From NCBI RefSeq assembly GCF_010668805.1, contig NZ_WUFT01000015.1, positions 98,324 through 162,323 of the forward strand: a DNA stretch of 64,000 bases, given 5' to 3'. The notes below the pieces were generated by a model. It had not been told where the DNA came from, searched no databases, and was given only the letters and a program-made list of their open reading frames with translations. Both the position numbers and the translations under genes were made by a program. The DNA comes from Rhizobium phaseoli (GTDB lineage: Bacteria; Pseudomonadota; Alphaproteobacteria; Rhizobiales; Rhizobiaceae). Positions 9,235 through 17,640 of the stretch are shown here, one piece after another. The first letter of the stretch is position 1. Each line of letters opens with the position of its first letter.

Positions 9235-9714
9235 TCACCAGCGGTGGTCGTGCTCCTGCTCGCCGCGAAGCTCGGCGAGGCGGCGATGCGTCGCCTCGGT
9301 CGTGCCCTCGGGCAGACTGTCGAGCGGAAAGAAGCCGCTATCGGAGATCTCCCAGTCCGGTGGGCGCGGCGCCGTCTGCTCGACGCTCGCCCGGTAGAAC
9401 ACGACATGATCCCGGCGGGTGTTCGTGGTGTTGAAATAGACCTGCACCAGCTGCGGCTTGCCGATAATCCTCAGGTTGCCCTCCTCGCGCAACTCTTTCG
9501 CCAGCGCTTCTTCGACCGTCTCATTGCGCTCCAGTCCGCCGCCCGGCATATGCCAACCGCCGATATAGCTGTGGCGCACCAGGAAAATCCGACCGCCCGA
9601 ATCGAAGCACGCGGCCCTGACACCCATCGTCATGCCCCGGGCGAAGGAGAAATAGACATGCAGCAGGCGCAAGGCCAGCCTGATGTGAGGGGGCCGCTTC
9701 TCTTTATCCACCAT
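9235..9714 (-). CDS. NUDIX hydrolase
   Basis: NUDIX pyrophosphohydrolase of 159 residues. The Nudix box is complete near residues 58-80, reading GGGLERNETVEEALAKELREE, which fits G-x5-E-x7-R-E-x2-E-E with the metal-binding REE. An N-terminal segment of about 30 residues with LALRLLHVYFSFARG precedes the fold. The substrate (nucleoside diphosphate derivative or other) is not predictable. It is divergent from the metallophosphoesterase gene, about 60 bases apart, and the two may share a promoter region. The start at ATG 9714 gives the normal length for short NUDIX proteins. Confidence 0.92.
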   Translation of the reverse strand: MVDKEKRPPHIRLALRLLHVYFSFARGMTMGVRAACFDSGGRIFLVRHSYIGGWHMPGGGLERNETVEEALAKELREEGNLRIIGKPQLVQVYFNTTNTRRDHVVFYRASVEQTAPRPPDWEISDSGFFPLDSLPEGTTEATHRRLAELRGEQEHDHRW

Positions 9715-9772
9715 CGCTCCGTTTCAGCTCTTCATCGCGCCGGATGTGTTTGATTTGTCAATAAGCTGGTCT

Positions 9773-10693
9773 ATGTCTCGTAGCATGTTTAAGCTCGCGC
9801 ATATTTCCGACGTCCACCTTGGGCCGTTGCCCCGTCTTTCCATTCAAGAGCTGTTTTCAAAACGCATAACCGGCTTTGTGAACTGGCATCGAAACCGACG
9901 CAAGCACCTTTTCGGCAGCACGCTGGATCTGCTGCTCGACGACATCCGTGCCCATCAGGCCGATCACCTGGCCGTCACCGGCGATCTCGTCAATCTGGCG
10001 AGCGGCATCGAGATCCGCGCTGCCGCAGCCTGGCTGCGCGAACTCGGCGATCCCGCCGCCACATCGGTCGTCCCCGGCAATCACGACGCCTATGTTCCCG
10101 GCGCCTACGAAAAGTCGATGCGCGCCTGGTACGATTATGTCCGCGGCGATCTCTCTCCGCCGCAATGGCAGGAGGATCGCCATATTTTCCCTTATCTGCG
10201 CATCCGCGACAAGGTTGCGATCGTCGGCTGCTCAACGGCGGTCGCCACCCCTCCCTTTGCCGCCTCCGGCTTTTTCGGCGCGCGCCAGGCGCGCGACACC
10301 GTCAACATGCTGCGAGCGGCCGGGGAAGCCGGTCTCTTTCGCGTTGTCATGATCCATCATCCGCCGATCCGCGGCGCCACCGCCTTCCACAAGCGCATGA
10401 TCGGCATCCGCCGCTTCGCCGCAGTGATTTCGACCGGTGGTGCCGAACTCGTGCTGCACGGGCATACGCACCTGAACACGCTGCACTGGCTGCGCGGCCA
10501 GGTGCAGCCGGTGCCGGTGGTCGGCATTGCGTCGGCCTCGCAGGGACCGGGCAGCATCAAGCCGCCCGCCGCCTATAATCTCTTCTCCATCGACGGTTCT
10601 CCGGGCGCCTGGGAGCTCAGCGGCGAGCGCTTCAGCGTCAACAGGTCCGGCGACGCAGTGACGCCGGAAAGCACCGATATTTTCGCGCGTTAG
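9773..10693 (+). CDS. Metallophosphoesterase
   Basis: Calcineurin-like metallophosphoesterase of about 306 residues. All five metal-binding blocks are visible in order: DVHLG near the N-terminus, GDLVN, GNHDAY, HHPP, and HGHTHLN near residue 235. The family hydrolyses phosphodiesters or phosphomonoesters; the substrate here is unknown. Start choice: GTG 9746 is the longest option, ATG 9773 gives MSRSMFKLAHISDVHLG and ATG 9785 a slightly shorter form. No strong ribosome-binding site decides between them; I use 9773. It is divergent from the NUDIX gene and appears to stand alone. Confidence 0.9.
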   Translation: MSRSMFKLAHISDVHLGPLPRLSIQELFSKRITGFVNWHRNRRKHLFGSTLDLLLDDIRAHQADHLAVTGDLVNLASGIEIRAAAAWLRELGDPAATSVVPGNHDAYVPGAYEKSMRAWYDYVRGDLSPPQWQEDRHIFPYLRIRDKVAIVGCSTAVATPPFAASGFFGARQARDTVNMLRAAGEAGLFRVVMIHHPPIRGATAFHKRMIGIRRFAAVISTGGAELVLHGHTHLNTLHWLRGQVQPVPVVGIASASQGPGSIKPPAAYNLFSIDGSPGAWELSGERFSVNRSGDAVTPESTDIFAR

Positions 10694-10852
10694 CGCCGGT
10701 TCCGGACTCCTTTTATCCAGCACTTGAACCGATCTGAGAGGACGTCTGGCCATCGTCGCAACAATCACCATGGCGGCCGCTTATCCTCTTGGTATTTTGA
10801 ACGGTAGGCGTACAATCCAGGCGATTGCATCGCCCAAGAACGGAGCCCGCCA

Positions 10853-11413
10853 ATGACGTCTTCTTTCCGTCACCTGTCTAGAATTTCGCTCGCCGCCGGC
10901 TTTGCCTTCGGCATCGCCACGGCTGCTTTCGCGGTCGGCGACAATAACGATGACACCAACCCGCCGCCGAAGACCCAGACGACCAAGACCTGCACCGGCG
11001 GCAAGGTCTGGGACAAGACCAAGAAGGAATGCGTCAATCCGAAGAAGAGCAGCTTCAACGACGACGATCTCTATAAGTTCGCCCGCGAGTTTGCCTACGC
11101 CGATCAGTATGACAATGCCATCACCGTGCTCAATCTCGCCCGCAATCAGAACGACCCGCGCATCCTGAACTATCTCGGCTACGCCAACCGCAAGGCCGGT
11201 CGCATGGAGCTCGGCATGTCCTACTATCGTAAGGCGCTGCAGGCGGATGAGAACTACATCCTAGCCCGCTCTTACATGGGCATGGCGCTGGTGGAACAGG
11301 GAGACATCCAGGGAGCCCGCGTCCAGCTTGTCGAAATCCGCGATCGCGGCGGCGAAGGCACATGGGCCTATCGGGCTCTGCTGCAAAGCTTGAACGGCTA
11401 CAAGACATATTGA
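10853..11413 (+). CDS. Exported tetratricopeptide repeat protein
   Basis: Secreted or periplasmic protein of 186 residues. Residues 1-27 form a signal peptide ending in AAFA. A short linker with two cysteines (KTCTGGKVWDKTKKECV) precedes a helical region from about residue 80 with TPR-like units: FAYADQYDNAITVLNLARNQ, YLGYANRKAGRMELGMSYYRKAL and YMGMALVEQGDIQGARVQL. The fold suggests protein-protein interaction in the periplasm. No enzymatic motif is present. Start ATG 10853 follows a GGAG at 10842-10845. It stands upstream of the sigma factor gene but is separated by about 190 bases, so co-transcription is uncertain. Confidence 0.85.
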   Translation: MTSSFRHLSRISLAAGFAFGIATAAFAVGDNNDDTNPPPKTQTTKTCTGGKVWDKTKKECVNPKKSSFNDDDLYKFAREFAYADQYDNAITVLNLARNQNDPRILNYLGYANRKAGRMELGMSYYRKALQADENYILARSYMGMALVEQGDIQGARVQLVEIRDRGGEGTWAYRALLQSLNGYKTY

Positions 11414-11600
11414 CGCAAGGTTTGCGGGCAACAATACGAAAATCCCTTGAGAAAAGGGGATGAAGACGACCGGATGCTTGCGAAGTGCAGCAGACTTGTT
11501 TCATAAAGCACAGGCATCGTCGGCGTCGATAAGGCCGGCTTCGCGTTCGACGGCGAACCCTTCGTCCGCGAAACCATTGTGAATGCTTCTTGGATAGACA

Positions 11601-12110
11601 ATGCGTCAACCCGCAACGACCATCGATCTCCGGCGTGATCTCGTCGGCCTTCTGCCCCGCCTTCGCCGCTTCGCGATCACGCTCGCGGGTGAGGCTGCCG
11701 TGGCCGACGAACTCGTTCAGGCCGTCTGTCAGCGCGCCATCGCCAAGGGTCATCAATGGAGCGGTGAAGGCCGGCTGGAAAGCTGGATCTACACGCTTGC
11801 CCGCCAGCAATGGACCGACGACAGCCGCAAGCGAAAGCCGAAGGCGTCCGTCCGCGGCAACGTTACCGATATACGCGAGGCCGCGCGCGAACGCTCGGCT
11901 GCAGCCGATCCCGACGGCATCCATCACATGATCGCCGATATGCCGGACGGACTTTCCAGCATGTTCCTGCTCGTCGATGTCGAAGGCCACAGCTACCAGC
12001 AGGCGGCCGACATCATGGGCACGCCGGTGGCAAATGTCGTCTCCCAGCTTGCGACCGCAAGGCTGCATTTTGCCCGGCTTGCCGGCACCCACCCGATCCA
12101 CAGGTACTGA
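11601..12110 (+). CDS. ECF-type RNA polymerase sigma factor
   Basis: Extracytoplasmic-function sigma factor of 169 residues. Region 2 spans about residues 18-80, with PRLRRFAITLAGEAAVADELVQAV and then LESWIYTLARQQWTDDSRKRK. Region 4 spans about 105-165, with MIADMPDGLSSMFLLVDVEGHSYQQAADIMGTPVANVVSQLATARLHF, the usual helix-turn-helix. The start is ATG 11601, since an in-frame TAG lies immediately upstream. A putative membrane anti-sigma gene begins three bases after the stop, the standard genetic arrangement for ECF pairs. I did not find a convincing autoregulated promoter in the 187 bases upstream. The signal sensed is unknown. Confidence 0.9.
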   Translation: MRQPATTIDLRRDLVGLLPRLRRFAITLAGEAAVADELVQAVCQRAIAKGHQWSGEGRLESWIYTLARQQWTDDSRKRKPKASVRGNVTDIREAARERSAAADPDGIHHMIADMPDGLSSMFLLVDVEGHSYQQAADIMGTPVANVVSQLATARLHFARLAGTHPIHRY

Positions 12111-12112
12111 AT

Positions 12113-12955
12113 TTGCTCGATCTCAGGAAATTGCCGCTCGAAGCCCAGCTCACCGCCCTTCTCGATGGCGAGGTCTCGCCCGAACAGCGCCACGAACTGG
12201 AGCAGCGCCTGGCAACCGACGAGAGCACGCGCCGGCTGCACGAGAAGCTGCGCCACGGCGCCGATTTCGGCCGCCACCGCTTCGACGATATCCTGAAGGA
12301 GCCCGTGCCGCTCGCCCTCGTCCGCGCGATCAAAAGCACGCAGCCGCCGAAAACGCCGATCGCCCAGCGCGCGACGCGCCCGCATGTGAAACTGGCGCCG
12401 AGCGGCCCGCAAGCGCTGGCCGCCGCTCTCATCCTCTTCGCCGTCGGTTGCGGTATCGGCTATTTCGTCGGCACCGCCCCGGATGCCGACGAAATAGCCA
12501 CCACGACCTCCGCCACCGCACCGGCCAATACCAGCGACTGGCTGGGCGACGTCACAGCCTATCAGCGGCTGCTGATCCGCCAGCCTCGTCATCTCGTCGA
12601 AGTACCCGCCTCGCAGGCCGAGGAAATCTCCAGCTGGCTGACGACCGCGATCGGCGTGCCCTTCCGCGTGCCTGATCTCAGCGCCGAAACTTGGACCTTC
12701 CAGGGCGCGCGCGTCATCCTCGGCGACAATCGCCCTGTCGGCCAGCTCGTCTATTCCAACGCCGATGGCGACGTAATCTCCATCTGCTTCCGCAAGGACG
12801 CGCAGCCGCCGGAGACCGACGACTTCAAGGAAACGATCAAGGACGAGATCGGCCTCGTGACCTGGCACAATGCCGGCACCTCCTATGTGCTTGCCGGCCC
12901 CTCCGCCGAAGCGACGCTCGGCCAGCTCGCCATGAAGATCGCCACCGCGATTTGA
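12113..12955 (+). CDS. Putative membrane anti-sigma factor
   Basis: Protein of about 280 residues from TTG 12113, three bases after the sigma gene; CTG 12107 is a less likely alternative. The N-terminal 60 residues (LDGEVSPEQRHELEQRLATDESTRRLHEKLRHG) look like an anti-sigma cytoplasmic domain. A single transmembrane segment lies near residues 102-122 (AAALILFAVGCGIGYFVG), and the rest is extracytoplasmic. The H-x3-C-x2-C zinc motif of ZAS anti-sigma factors is absent. The extracytoplasmic part contains WTFQGARVILGDNRPVGQLVYSN, a pattern seen in predicted anti-sigma regulators. The call rests mainly on topology and position. Confidence 0.8.
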   Translation: MLDLRKLPLEAQLTALLDGEVSPEQRHELEQRLATDESTRRLHEKLRHGADFGRHRFDDILKEPVPLALVRAIKSTQPPKTPIAQRATRPHVKLAPSGPQALAAALILFAVGCGIGYFVGTAPDADEIATTTSATAPANTSDWLGDVTAYQRLLIRQPRHLVEVPASQAEEISSWLTTAIGVPFRVPDLSAETWTFQGARVILGDNRPVGQLVYSNADGDVISICFRKDAQPPETDDFKETIKDEIGLVTWHNAGTSYVLAGPSAEATLGQLAMKIATAI

Positions 12956-13012
12956 TGACCGCCAGCGGAGCTGAGGCGGCACCACGGCAAAATCGACTAT
13001 CAGCGCCAGCCG

Positions 13013-13195
13013 CCCCCTCATCCGACCCTGTGGGCCACCTTCTCCCCGCTGGGGAGAAGAGGGAGCGAGTGGTGGCCTACCGTCCTTCGGCGCCCTCTTG
13101 CGGATAAGAGGAAGCGAGACGTTGCGGCATATCTCTTCTCCCCAGCGGGGAGAAGGTGCCGGCAGGCGGATGAGGGGGCCGCACGGCACGCCTTT
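13013..13195. repeat. REP-like composite palindromic element, family B copy 1
   Basis: This accounts for most of the 12956-13291 gap. Two copies of a roughly 45-base unit face each other. The left copy has CCCCCTCATCCG, then CACCTTCTCCCC and GGGGAGAAG. The right copy is its reverse complement, ending GGCGGATGAGGGGGCCG. Each unit holds its own small palindrome (CTTCTCCCC / GGGGAGAAG). About 60 bases lie between them. A half copy occurs at 63582-63619, next to the insertion sequence. Confidence 0.85.
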
Positions 13196-13291
13196 CATTG
13201 CTTTCGCGTGCGCTCAACGCAGACGCAACGAAGTCAATCTAATTGCCAGGCCGCGCCGTATCGAGACGATCGCGGCTCTGACCCTATTCGA

Positions 13292-15022
13292 TCAGGCCTT
13301 GCCGGCCTTCACCTCGAGCACGCGGTTGGCCGCCGAGACGATCGCTTCCAGCGATGCCGCGACGATGTTGGTATTGACGCCGGCGCCGAACAGCTTGCCG
13401 CTGGGATAGGAAGTTTCGACATAGGAGATCGCCGCCGCATTCGAGCCGTGTTGCAGCGAATGTTCGGAATAATCCTCGACCGACATTTCGATACCGAGAT
13501 AATGCGACAATGCATTGATGAAGCCGTCGATCGGGCCGTTGCCGCGTCCTTCGATGCGCTTGATCTCGCCATTGTCGGTGATCTCAGCCGCCACGATCCG
13601 CTGGCCCTTGTGCTCGGTGTCCGGATAGGTGTGATGGTCAACGAATTTGAGGCGCGCGCTCGGCTGCGTCACGTAGCGCTCGATGAAACGGTCGTAGATC
13701 CGCTTTGAAGGAAGCTCCTTGCCCTCTACGTCGGTAATGCGCTGGATATCCTCGCGGAACTCCACCTGCAGGTTGCGCGGCAGGTTGAGCCCGTAATCCT
13801 GCTGCAGGATATAGGCGATGCCGCCCTTGCCGGACTGCGAGTTGATGCGGATGATCGCCTCGTAGGAACGGCCGACATCACGCGGATCGATCGGCAGGTA
13901 GGGCACTTCCCAGACGGGATGGTTGGCAACCTGCGCCGCCTTCATGCCCTTGTTGATCGCATCCTGATGCGAGCCTGAGAAGGCCGTGTAGACCAGCTCG
14001 CCGACGTAAGGATGACGCTCTGAAATCGCCATCTGGTTCGAGTATTCGAACACTTCCTTGATGCGCTCGATATTCGAGCAGTCGATCTCGGGATCGACGC
14101 CTTGCGTGAACATGTTCAGCGCCATCGTCACCATATCGACATTGCCGGTACGCTCGCCATTGCCGAAGAGCGTGCCTTCGACGCGGTCGGCGCCTGCCAG
14201 CAAGGCCAATTCGGCAGCGGCGATCCCTGTGCCGCGGTCGTTATGCGGATGCAGCGAAACGATCAGGTTGTCGCGATTATCGAGATTGCGGCACATCCAT
14301 TCGATCTGGTCGGCATAGACGTTCGGCGTTGCCATCTCGACGGTGGACGGCAGGTTGATGATCAGCTTGTTATCAGGCGTCGGCTTGACGACCTCTATGA
14401 CGGCATTGCAGATTTCCAAAGCCACCTCGAGCTCGGTGCCGGTGAAGCTCTCGGGCGAATATTCGAAACGATAGCCGCCGCCTGCCTTGGCGGCCATGTC
14501 GGTGATCATCTTGGCGGCATCGACGGCGATCTGCTTGATCCCCTGCACATCCTTGGCGAAGACGACGCGGCGCTGCAGCTCGCTGGTCGAGTTATAGAAA
14601 TGCACGATCGGCCGGTTTGCGCCTTCCAGCGCCTCGAAGGTGCGGGTGATGAGTTCCGGGCGGCACTGCACCAACACCTGCAGGGAGACGTCGGCGGGCA
14701 CGTTGCTCTCTTCGACGCACCAGCGGGCGAAATCGAAATCGGTCTGCGAGGCCGAAGGGAAACCGATCTCGATTTCCTTGAAGCCCATCTCCAGCAGCAG
14801 CTGGAACATGCGCGCCTTGCGATCGTGACCCATCGGGTCGACCAGCGCCTGGTTGCCGTCGCGCAGGTCGACCGAGCACCAGACCGGCGCCTTGGTGATG
14901 GTCTTCGTCGGCCAGGTGCGGTCGGGAATGTTCACCTGCGGATACGCCCGGTATTTCACCGCAGCGTCGGGCATGCCTTTTGTCGGGGCAGTCTTCCGTG
15001 AGGATTGCGTCTTCGCGTCCAT
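13292..15022 (-). CDS. leuA: 2-isopropylmalate synthase
   Basis: Catalyses the first committed step of leucine synthesis, condensing acetyl-CoA with 2-ketoisovalerate. The N-terminal TIM barrel shows the DLRDGNQALVDPM motif near residue 50 and the metal-binding HPHNDRGTG near residue 275. The C-terminal 150 residues form the allosteric, leucine-sensing domain typical of full-length LeuA. At about 576 residues it belongs to the longer LeuA subtype. I chose ATG 15022 because GAGGAG sits about eight bases upstream, whereas the upstream ATG at 15046 has no such site. A leader peptide with a run of leucine codons lies about 155 bases upstream (15178-15303), suggesting transcription attenuation by leucyl-tRNA supply. 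Confidence 0.96.
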   Translation of the reverse strand: MDAKTQSSRKTAPTKGMPDAAVKYRAYPQVNIPDRTWPTKTITKAPVWCSVDLRDGNQALVDPMGHDRKARMFQLLLEMGFKEIEIGFPSASQTDFDFARWCVEESNVPADVSLQVLVQCRPELITRTFEALEGANRPIVHFYNSTSELQRRVVFAKDVQGIKQIAVDAAKMITDMAAKAGGGYRFEYSPESFTGTELEVALEICNAVIEVVKPTPDNKLIINLPSTVEMATPNVYADQIEWMCRNLDNRDNLIVSLHPHNDRGTGIAAAELALLAGADRVEGTLFGNGERTGNVDMVTMALNMFTQGVDPEIDCSNIERIKEVFEYSNQMAISERHPYVGELVYTAFSGSHQDAINKGMKAAQVANHPVWEVPYLPIDPRDVGRSYEAIIRINSQSGKGGIAYILQQDYGLNLPRNLQVEFREDIQRITDVEGKELPSKRIYDRFIERYVTQPSARLKFVDHHTYPDTEHKGQRIVAAEITDNGEIKRIEGRGNGPIDGFINALSHYLGIEMSVEDYSEHSLQHGSNAAAISYVETSYPSGKLFGAGVNTNIVAASLEAIVSAANRVLEVKAGKA

Positions 15023-15135
15023 CGTATCGTCTCCTCGTCCCGGCATTTGCCCGCTCTTAGCCGATCGTATCGGGCTTGGCGATAAACAAATGCGGACCTT
15101 TGTCGGTCAATAGGTCAATTTTGAAAGTGAGTCGC

Positions 15136-15219
15136 GAGGAGCGATGGCCGGGCGGGCTTTCGGCCGCCGGGCGCTCCTCAAAGGACCCGGCAACCGCGCG
15201 TAAGGCCGAGGAGAAGAAG
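15136..15219 (-). promoter_or_regulatory. Candidate leuA attenuator region
   Basis: In the minus-strand transcript, the leucine codons contain CUCCUC (15213-15208). Just after the leader stop comes GAGGAGCG (15179-15172), and CGCUCCUC follows at 15143-15136. GAGGAG can therefore pair either with the leucine codons or with the downstream arm, the mutually exclusive pairing expected of an attenuator. An imperfect GC-rich hairpin lies between the arms. No clean U-run follows, so the termination step is not shown. Confidence 0.5.
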
Positions 15220-15303
15220 CGAGGTCAGGGCGCGCGTATTGTCACGCAGGGCGATGCGGCCGCGTGCAATCGTGTCGGAAATTCTGGCGCCAGTGGTCTT
15301 CAT
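15178..15303 (-). CDS. Candidate leucine leader peptide upstream of leuA
   Basis: Forty-one codons from ATG 15303 to TGA 15178, upstream of leuA on the same strand. Residues 29-32 are four consecutive leucines, followed by Gly-Leu (SLLLLGLTRG), and Leu also occurs at 19, 26 and 41. A promoter-like pair (TTGCCA, 17 bases, TATAAG) ends eight bases before the ATG, so transcription would begin at about the start codon, making this a leaderless peptide. The same arrangement exists at trpL in this window. The leucine run, position and alternative pairings downstream support a regulatory leader. The absence of a classical U-tract terminator keeps confidence moderate. A trivial small ORF is the alternative. 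Confidence 0.55.
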   Translation of the reverse strand: MKTTGARISDTIARGRIALRDNTRALTSLLLLGLTRGCRVL

Positions 15304-15310
15304 GGCCGCG

Positions 15311-15339
15311 CTTATAACCTCGGGCGGTGGAACTGGCAA
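15311..15339 (-). promoter_or_regulatory. Predicted sigma-70 promoter for the leuA leader
   Basis: On the minus strand, TTGCCA (15339-15334) and TATAAG (15316-15311) are separated by 17 bases. The predicted transcription start falls on or next to the A of the leader ATG at 15303. Confidence 0.5.
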
Positions 15340-15383
15340 GCCCTTGCCAGGCTTTTGGCGGCCGATGGCGCAACGACATTCCG

Positions 15384-16583
15384 CTATCGCGGCTGGCTTC
15401 GATCTTTCCAAACACTCACCAGCTTCGCCAGCGCCAGCATCAACCCGCCCGCGATCAAGCCCCAGAAAGCGCCGGAAATGCCGCCGAAGGAAACGCCTGA
15501 GGCGGTGACGAGAAAGGTGATCGCCGCCGCCTCGCGCGACTCGGGGGCCTGAAACGCCGACATTGCCGAGGAGGAGAAGGCGCCGACCAGCGCCAATCCC
15601 GCCACCGCCTGGATCAGGACGGGGGGTGCGAGCGCCACGAAGGCCGTCACCGCCCCGGCGAGCAGCCCGAGGATGATATAACCAACGCCGGCGATCAGCG
15701 CTGCCCAATAGCGCCTCTTCGGATCGGCATGGGCATCCTGTCCAGCACACATCGCCGCGGTGATTGCGGCCAGATTGACGGCGTGGCCGCCGAACGGCGC
15801 CGACAGCAGCGAGAAGAAACCGGTAACGGCAAAGAGCGGGCCGGGTTTCGGATCGTAGTGATTGACCTTCAGCACCGCGATACCTGGAATATTCTGCGAG
15901 GCCATGGTGACGATGAACAGCGGCAGCGCGATCGAGACAAGGCCGGCAAGATTGAACACCGGCCAGACGATCTCCGCCGTCGGCACCAGCGACCGTTCGA
16001 GCGAACTCAGTGCACCGTCGGGAATATCGACGCCAAAGACCAGCACCAGCACGAAGGCTGCGAGCGCTGCCGGTACCGCCCAGAGCCGCTTGAAGGCGCC
16101 GACGACGATCCAGGCGATGACGATCGGCAGGCCGAGAAGCGGGTTGAAGCCGATCGCCTTCACCGGCGCGAAGCAGAGGCCGATCAGCACGCCTGATAGC
16201 ATCGCATTGGCGAGCGGCGCGGGAATGGCGGCAACCGCCCGGCCGAGCGGCTTGAAAAGTCCGGCGACGACAATCAACGCAGCACAGATCAGAAATGCGC
16301 CGACCGCCGCATTGAAGCCGCCCTCGATCGCCCCGGTGCTTGCCAGCAGCGCCGCGCCCGGCGTCGACCAGGCAATACTGATCGGCAATCGCGTCACGGC
16401 ACAGAGCACGATTGCGCAGACACCCATGGAGATCGACAATGCCATCAGCCCCGAAGCCGCTTGCGCATCCGTCGCACCGACCGCTTCGAGCCCGTGCAGC
16501 ACGACGGCAAACGAGCTGGCCGAACCGACGAAGGCGGTCAGCAGCCCCATGAACAGGGCCTGGACGGAAAAATCTTTGAGCAT
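15384..16583 (-). CDS. benE: BenE-family benzoate/aromatic acid transporter
   Basis: Integral membrane protein of about 399 residues with roughly 11-12 hydrophobic segments spread over its whole length. Conserved BenE features include SIAWSTPGAALLAS near residue 80, LANAMLSGVLIGLCFAPVKA near 135, GFFSLLSAPFGGHAVNLAAITAAMCAG near 265, and a late GISGAFWGLIAGG. It probably imports benzoate or a related aromatic acid by proton symport at the inner membrane; the substrate is assigned by family only. No benzoate catabolism genes lie nearby. ATG 16622 is an alternative start; I prefer 16583 because the extra 13 residues are hydrophilic and unlike the family. It lies downstream of clpP behind a terminator. 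Confidence 0.88.
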   Translation of the reverse strand: MLKDFSVQALFMGLLTAFVGSASSFAVVLHGLEAVGATDAQAASGLMALSISMGVCAIVLCAVTRLPISIAWSTPGAALLASTGAIEGGFNAAVGAFLICAALIVVAGLFKPLGRAVAAIPAPLANAMLSGVLIGLCFAPVKAIGFNPLLGLPIVIAWIVVGAFKRLWAVPAALAAFVLVLVFGVDIPDGALSSLERSLVPTAEIVWPVFNLAGLVSIALPLFIVTMASQNIPGIAVLKVNHYDPKPGPLFAVTGFFSLLSAPFGGHAVNLAAITAAMCAGQDAHADPKRRYWAALIAGVGYIILGLLAGAVTAFVALAPPVLIQAVAGLALVGAFSSSAMSAFQAPESREAAAITFLVTASGVSFGGISGAFWGLIAGGLMLALAKLVSVWKDRSQPR

Positions 16584-16709
16584 GGCGGAACTCTTGGACT
16601 GTGAGAACGGCGCATGGAGCATGATGGTTGTCGCAGGCGCAAGTCCTGATTCAAGCCTTTCCGTTCAGTCCTCGCCGGCAGGAGCGCTATACAAGCTCAA
16701 GCACTTCTG

Positions 16710-16750
16710 AAAGCAAACCGCCCTTACCTGCGATCTGCAGGCAAGGGCGG
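16710..16750 (-). terminator. Rho-independent terminator of the clpP paralogue
   Basis: Minus-strand hairpin with arms at 16750-16737 and 16731-16718 (CCGCCCTTGCCTGC with one mismatch), loop of five, followed by TTTGCTTT. It lies 28 bases after the clpP stop. Confidence 0.75.
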
Positions 16751-16777
16751 GTTCTTAGCAGCTTTGAATTAGAGAAC

Positions 16778-17362
16778 TCAGATATCTGCCTGCGACGTCA
16801 CGATCCGCGAGACGAGGCCATAGTCCTTCGCTTCTTCGGCCGAAAGCCAGTAGTCGCGATCGGTATCCCTGGCGATCTTGTCGAGCGGCTGACCGGTGGC
16901 CTCAGCCATGATCTTGTTCAGGCGGTCGTTCATCTTGATGATCTCGCGCGCCTGGATCTCGATATCGGATGCCATGCCGCGCGTGCCGCCAGAGGGCTGA
17001 TGCAGCAGGAAGCGGGTATTCGGCAGGCACAGGCGCCGCTCCTTAGGAGTGGCGACATAGATTAGCGCGCCGGCGGAGGCGACCCAGCCGGTGCCGATCA
17101 TCCAGACCTTCGGCTTGATGAACTTGATCATGTCATGAATGGAATCGCCGGATTCGACGTGGCCGCCGGGCGAGTTGACATAGATGCGGATGTCCTCGTC
17201 ACTGGCTGCGGCAAGCGCCACGAGCTGCGAGCAGACCTTCTGCGCCAATTCCTGATTGATCGGTCCGTAGATGAAGATCGAACGCGACTTGAAAAGATTC
17301 GCCTCCGTTTCCTTGCCGAGCGGCAGTTCCTTCGTCTTGTCGTCCTGGTCTTCGTCGTTCAT
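16778..17362 (-). CDS. clpP: ClpP-family serine protease subunit
   Basis: ClpP-like proteolytic subunit of 194 residues, a self-compartmentalised serine protease that works with a Clp ATPase. The N-terminal half has SRSIFIYGPINQELAQKV and INVYVNSPGG-type sequence (IRIYVNSPGGHVESGDSI). The nucleophile serine sits in GWVASAGALIYV, the histidine in LLHQPSGG, and the aspartate region is ARDTDRDYWLSAEEAKDYGLV. All triad positions are filled, but the serine motif differs from the housekeeping form (QAASMGA), so this is a paralogue. The start at ATG 17362 follows an AAGAGG-type site; ATG further upstream at 17440 would add an unlikely extension. No ClpA or ClpX gene is adjacent. It ends in a strong terminator. 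Confidence 0.9.
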   Translation of the reverse strand: MNDEDQDDKTKELPLGKETEANLFKSRSIFIYGPINQELAQKVCSQLVALAAASDEDIRIYVNSPGGHVESGDSIHDMIKFIKPKVWMIGTGWVASAGALIYVATPKERRLCLPNTRFLLHQPSGGTRGMASDIEIQAREIIKMNDRLNKIMAEATGQPLDKIARDTDRDYWLSAEEAKDYGLVSRIVTSQADI

Positions 17363-17640
17363 TCGAACCTCTTGGAGATGAATTCGGCTTCCCCGCACAT
17401 AGTGCGACTCAATGCCTAAAACAATGTGGGAAAAACACAAGGCACCGAAGCGATGGAGATATCCTTAAGAAGCCGCGCGCTGTTCTGCAAGCCTTACCGA
17501 ATTGTAACGGGCAAAGGCTTTGAAAAGCCTAAATCGGTTCCTACCTCAACCTCACGCAGCGAAAGCTGCACCGAAACATCGAGCATTCTTAACGCGTCCG
17601 GTCGGACACGGGAGCGCTCTGGAGCAACAGGAGACAGGAC

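Noticed and set aside
11414..11600. Possible gene fragment between the TPR and sigma factor genes
   Set aside because: One frame reads like coding sequence (VDKAGFAFDGEPFVRETIVNAS) but has no start and stops soon after; could be debris, not enough to annotate.
15023..15135. Intrinsic terminator for leuA attenuation
   Set aside because: GC-rich arms exist further up, but no hairpin followed by a run of U was found here; only a weak GACC/GGTC pair near 15098-15112.
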